NCBI GenBank assembly: GCA_946965045.2
Contig: OX337230.1
Coordinates: 2,728,001 to 2,792,000, forward strand
Length of the DNA: 64,000 nucleotides
DNA from: Epithemia pelagica
Taxonomy: Eukaryota > Bacillariophyta > Bacillariophyceae > Surirellales > Surirellaceae
Direction: 5' to 3'
Shown: piece after piece, positions 62,598-64,000 of the stretch
How positions within the stretch are numbered: position 1 is the first letter of the stretch
Layout: every line of letters begins with the position of its first letter
Made by a program: the position numbers and the translations under genes
The notes under the pieces: generated by a model
What the model saw: the letters and a program-made list of their open reading frames with translations, nothing else
The model's database searches: none
What the model was told of the DNA's origin: nothing

Positions 62598-64000
62598 ATG
62601 GCGACGACGACCCTGGGTGTGATAAACGATACGAAGAGACCTTCGTCAATCCATGCTGGTGGTGGGAAAGACATGATTGCACCAGATTATCCGTCACATC
62701 GGCCGAAAAGTACAACATCTTTGGGGAATGGAAGTGTTTCTCGAACTGACGGTTCGACCGAATTCTCTGTAGGAGGAGCTTGCTACCGATACACCAGTAC
62801 CGACAACTCTGAAAACGTCAACAATAAGCATATAACCTCGATCCCTGGAATGTCATCCTCATCGCGACATAACGTGATGGAGTCGAGAGATCCTTTGTCG
62901 ACAGTGGTTGGGACGTGTCTTGCAGGGAGCTCGAATAGTTTTGCACCACCGAAACCTGGGAGTGACCGAAAACCGTCATCATCATCGACCGCTAGCCAGT
63001 CCAACCCTAAGGCAGATGGATCTGAGTCCATACTTATTGAAGAACGCCGGCGGAAGTCTGGAGGTGAAGGATATACCACTCACCAATATATGAGAGGGAG
63101 ATTGCTTGGAAAAGGTGGCTTTGCAAAAGTGTACCTGTGTACCGCCATGGAAACAGGAAAACATTATGCAATGAAGATTGTTCCTAAAGCTAATCTTGTT
63201 AAGGAGCGAGCACGACAAAAGGTAAGATGAGGATCTCGTTCAGATTATGCAAATGCTACATGCTTACATGGATAATTGTTTGTAGCTTCAAACCGAAATC
63301 AAGATTCACCGAACGCTCAAGCATAAGAATGTGTGTGAGTACAAGCATTTCTTTGAAGATCGCGAAAACTGCTACATTCTGCTTGAGCTTTGCCACAACC
63401 AGAGTATGAACGAGATGATTAAGAGGAGAAAACGGCTTTCCGAACCAGAGGCCGCCTTTTTTATGGACCAGATGGTTGCTGGTGTCAAGTACATCCATTC
63501 CAACAGTGTCATTCACAGAGACTTGAAACTTGGTAATCTTTTTCTCGACAAAGATTTAAACATTAAGGTGGGAGACCTTGGATTGGCCACAAGGCTGGAA
63601 GATCCGGATGAGAAACGAAAGACCATTTGTGGAACTCCAAACTACATTGCACCGGAAGTGATTCAAAACGACAAGAGCAAACGTGGTCACTCGTTCGAGG
63701 TGGATATCTGGTCAATGGGTGTGGTGCTTTACACGATTCTTGTCGGAAAGCCCCCTTACGAAGCCAAGGACGTCAAGGCGACGTATCAACGTATTTTGGC
63801 CAACGAATACAGATTTCCGGATCACGTAACTCTATCCGAAACTGCGATGGACCTTATTGAATCAATGCTACAAAGCAACCCGTATGAACGGTGAGTACGC
63901 TGATGATAATTTATTGACTCATCTTATAAGATTGTGCCTCACTTCAACTCTTGTGATACTCGTTCAGACCCTCTCTTGAGTACATATCGTGTCACCCCTT
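62598..64000 (+). CDS. Polo-like kinase, N-terminal part (runs off the window)
   Basis: Partial: join(62598..63221, 63286..63890, 63968..>64000). The first intron is 64 bp (GTAAGA...TTTGTAG), the second 77 bp (GTGAGT...GTTCAG). Residues 1-165 are Ser-rich and disordered. The kinase domain begins YMRGRLLGKGGFAKVYLCT with Lys in HYAMKIVPK. The catalytic loop is VIHRDLKLGNLFLD, the Mg loop VGDLGLATRLE, the activation segment KTICGTPNYIAPEVI, and the later block NPYERPSLEYISCHP. The GLATRL and CGTPNYIAPEV forms and the ARQK-linker are those of PLK1-type kinases. Polo boxes would lie beyond the right edge. Role: mitosis and cytokinesis. Confidence 0.9.

Overview
The window is nuclear eukaryotic DNA, most probably from a diatom and perhaps a raphid pennate one. 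I base this on short GT-AG introns (64 to about 140 bp by eye), diatom-type Ty1/Copia retrotransposons, and nuclear genes for plastid proteins with a signal peptide followed by an Ala/Phe-containing cleavage motif (the ClpR-like gene at 57923-58804). The species call is inference; the gene content and transposon structures are read from the sequence.

Layout. From 1 to about 17 kb there are almost only decayed mobile elements. These include an unrecognised minus-strand ORF broken by one TAG (512-2119), Copia, non-LTR reverse-transcriptase and GIY-YIG relics (3.0-5.4 kb), and a Harbinger-like transposase gene (6136-8991, minus) split by a complete 1,858-bp TA-inserting pogo-like element (6576-8433). 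A relic of a C2H2-zinc-finger non-LTR retrotransposon follows at about 11.4-15.7 kb. A minisatellite with a three-unit higher-order period lies at 16082-16562.

From 17 to 31 kb two related Copia elements lie on the minus strand. Element 1 (17084-25403, target-site duplication AGAGG) looks intact, with one 1,893-codon gag-pol ORF and an extra upstream ORF. Element 2 (25588-30990, duplication CCTCT) is deleted and frameshifted inside, but its LTRs differ at only one base that I saw. From 31 to 64 kb the window is gene-rich, interrupted by a third Copia element (34466-40780, duplication GAAAC, LTRs identical by eye) and a 1.6-kb element with long imperfect inverted repeats (52142-53715).

Host genes, in order: a TLC-domain membrane protein; a WDR18/Ipi3-like WD40 protein and a TAN1/THUMPD1-like protein, a divergent pair now separated by element 3; a PHD-bromodomain protein; proteasome ATPase Rpt2; a VTT/TVP38-type membrane protein; a possible plastid protein; a disordered protein; a small secretory or plastid protein; mitochondrial ATP synthase subunit b; a plastid ClpR-like protein; proteasome subunit Rpn10; a four-helix membrane protein; and the N-terminal half of a polo-like kinase running off the right edge. 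They are ordinary housekeeping genes with no operon logic. The unusual material is in the mobile elements: nested insertions, extra ORFs ahead of gag-pol, and two different priming arrangements.
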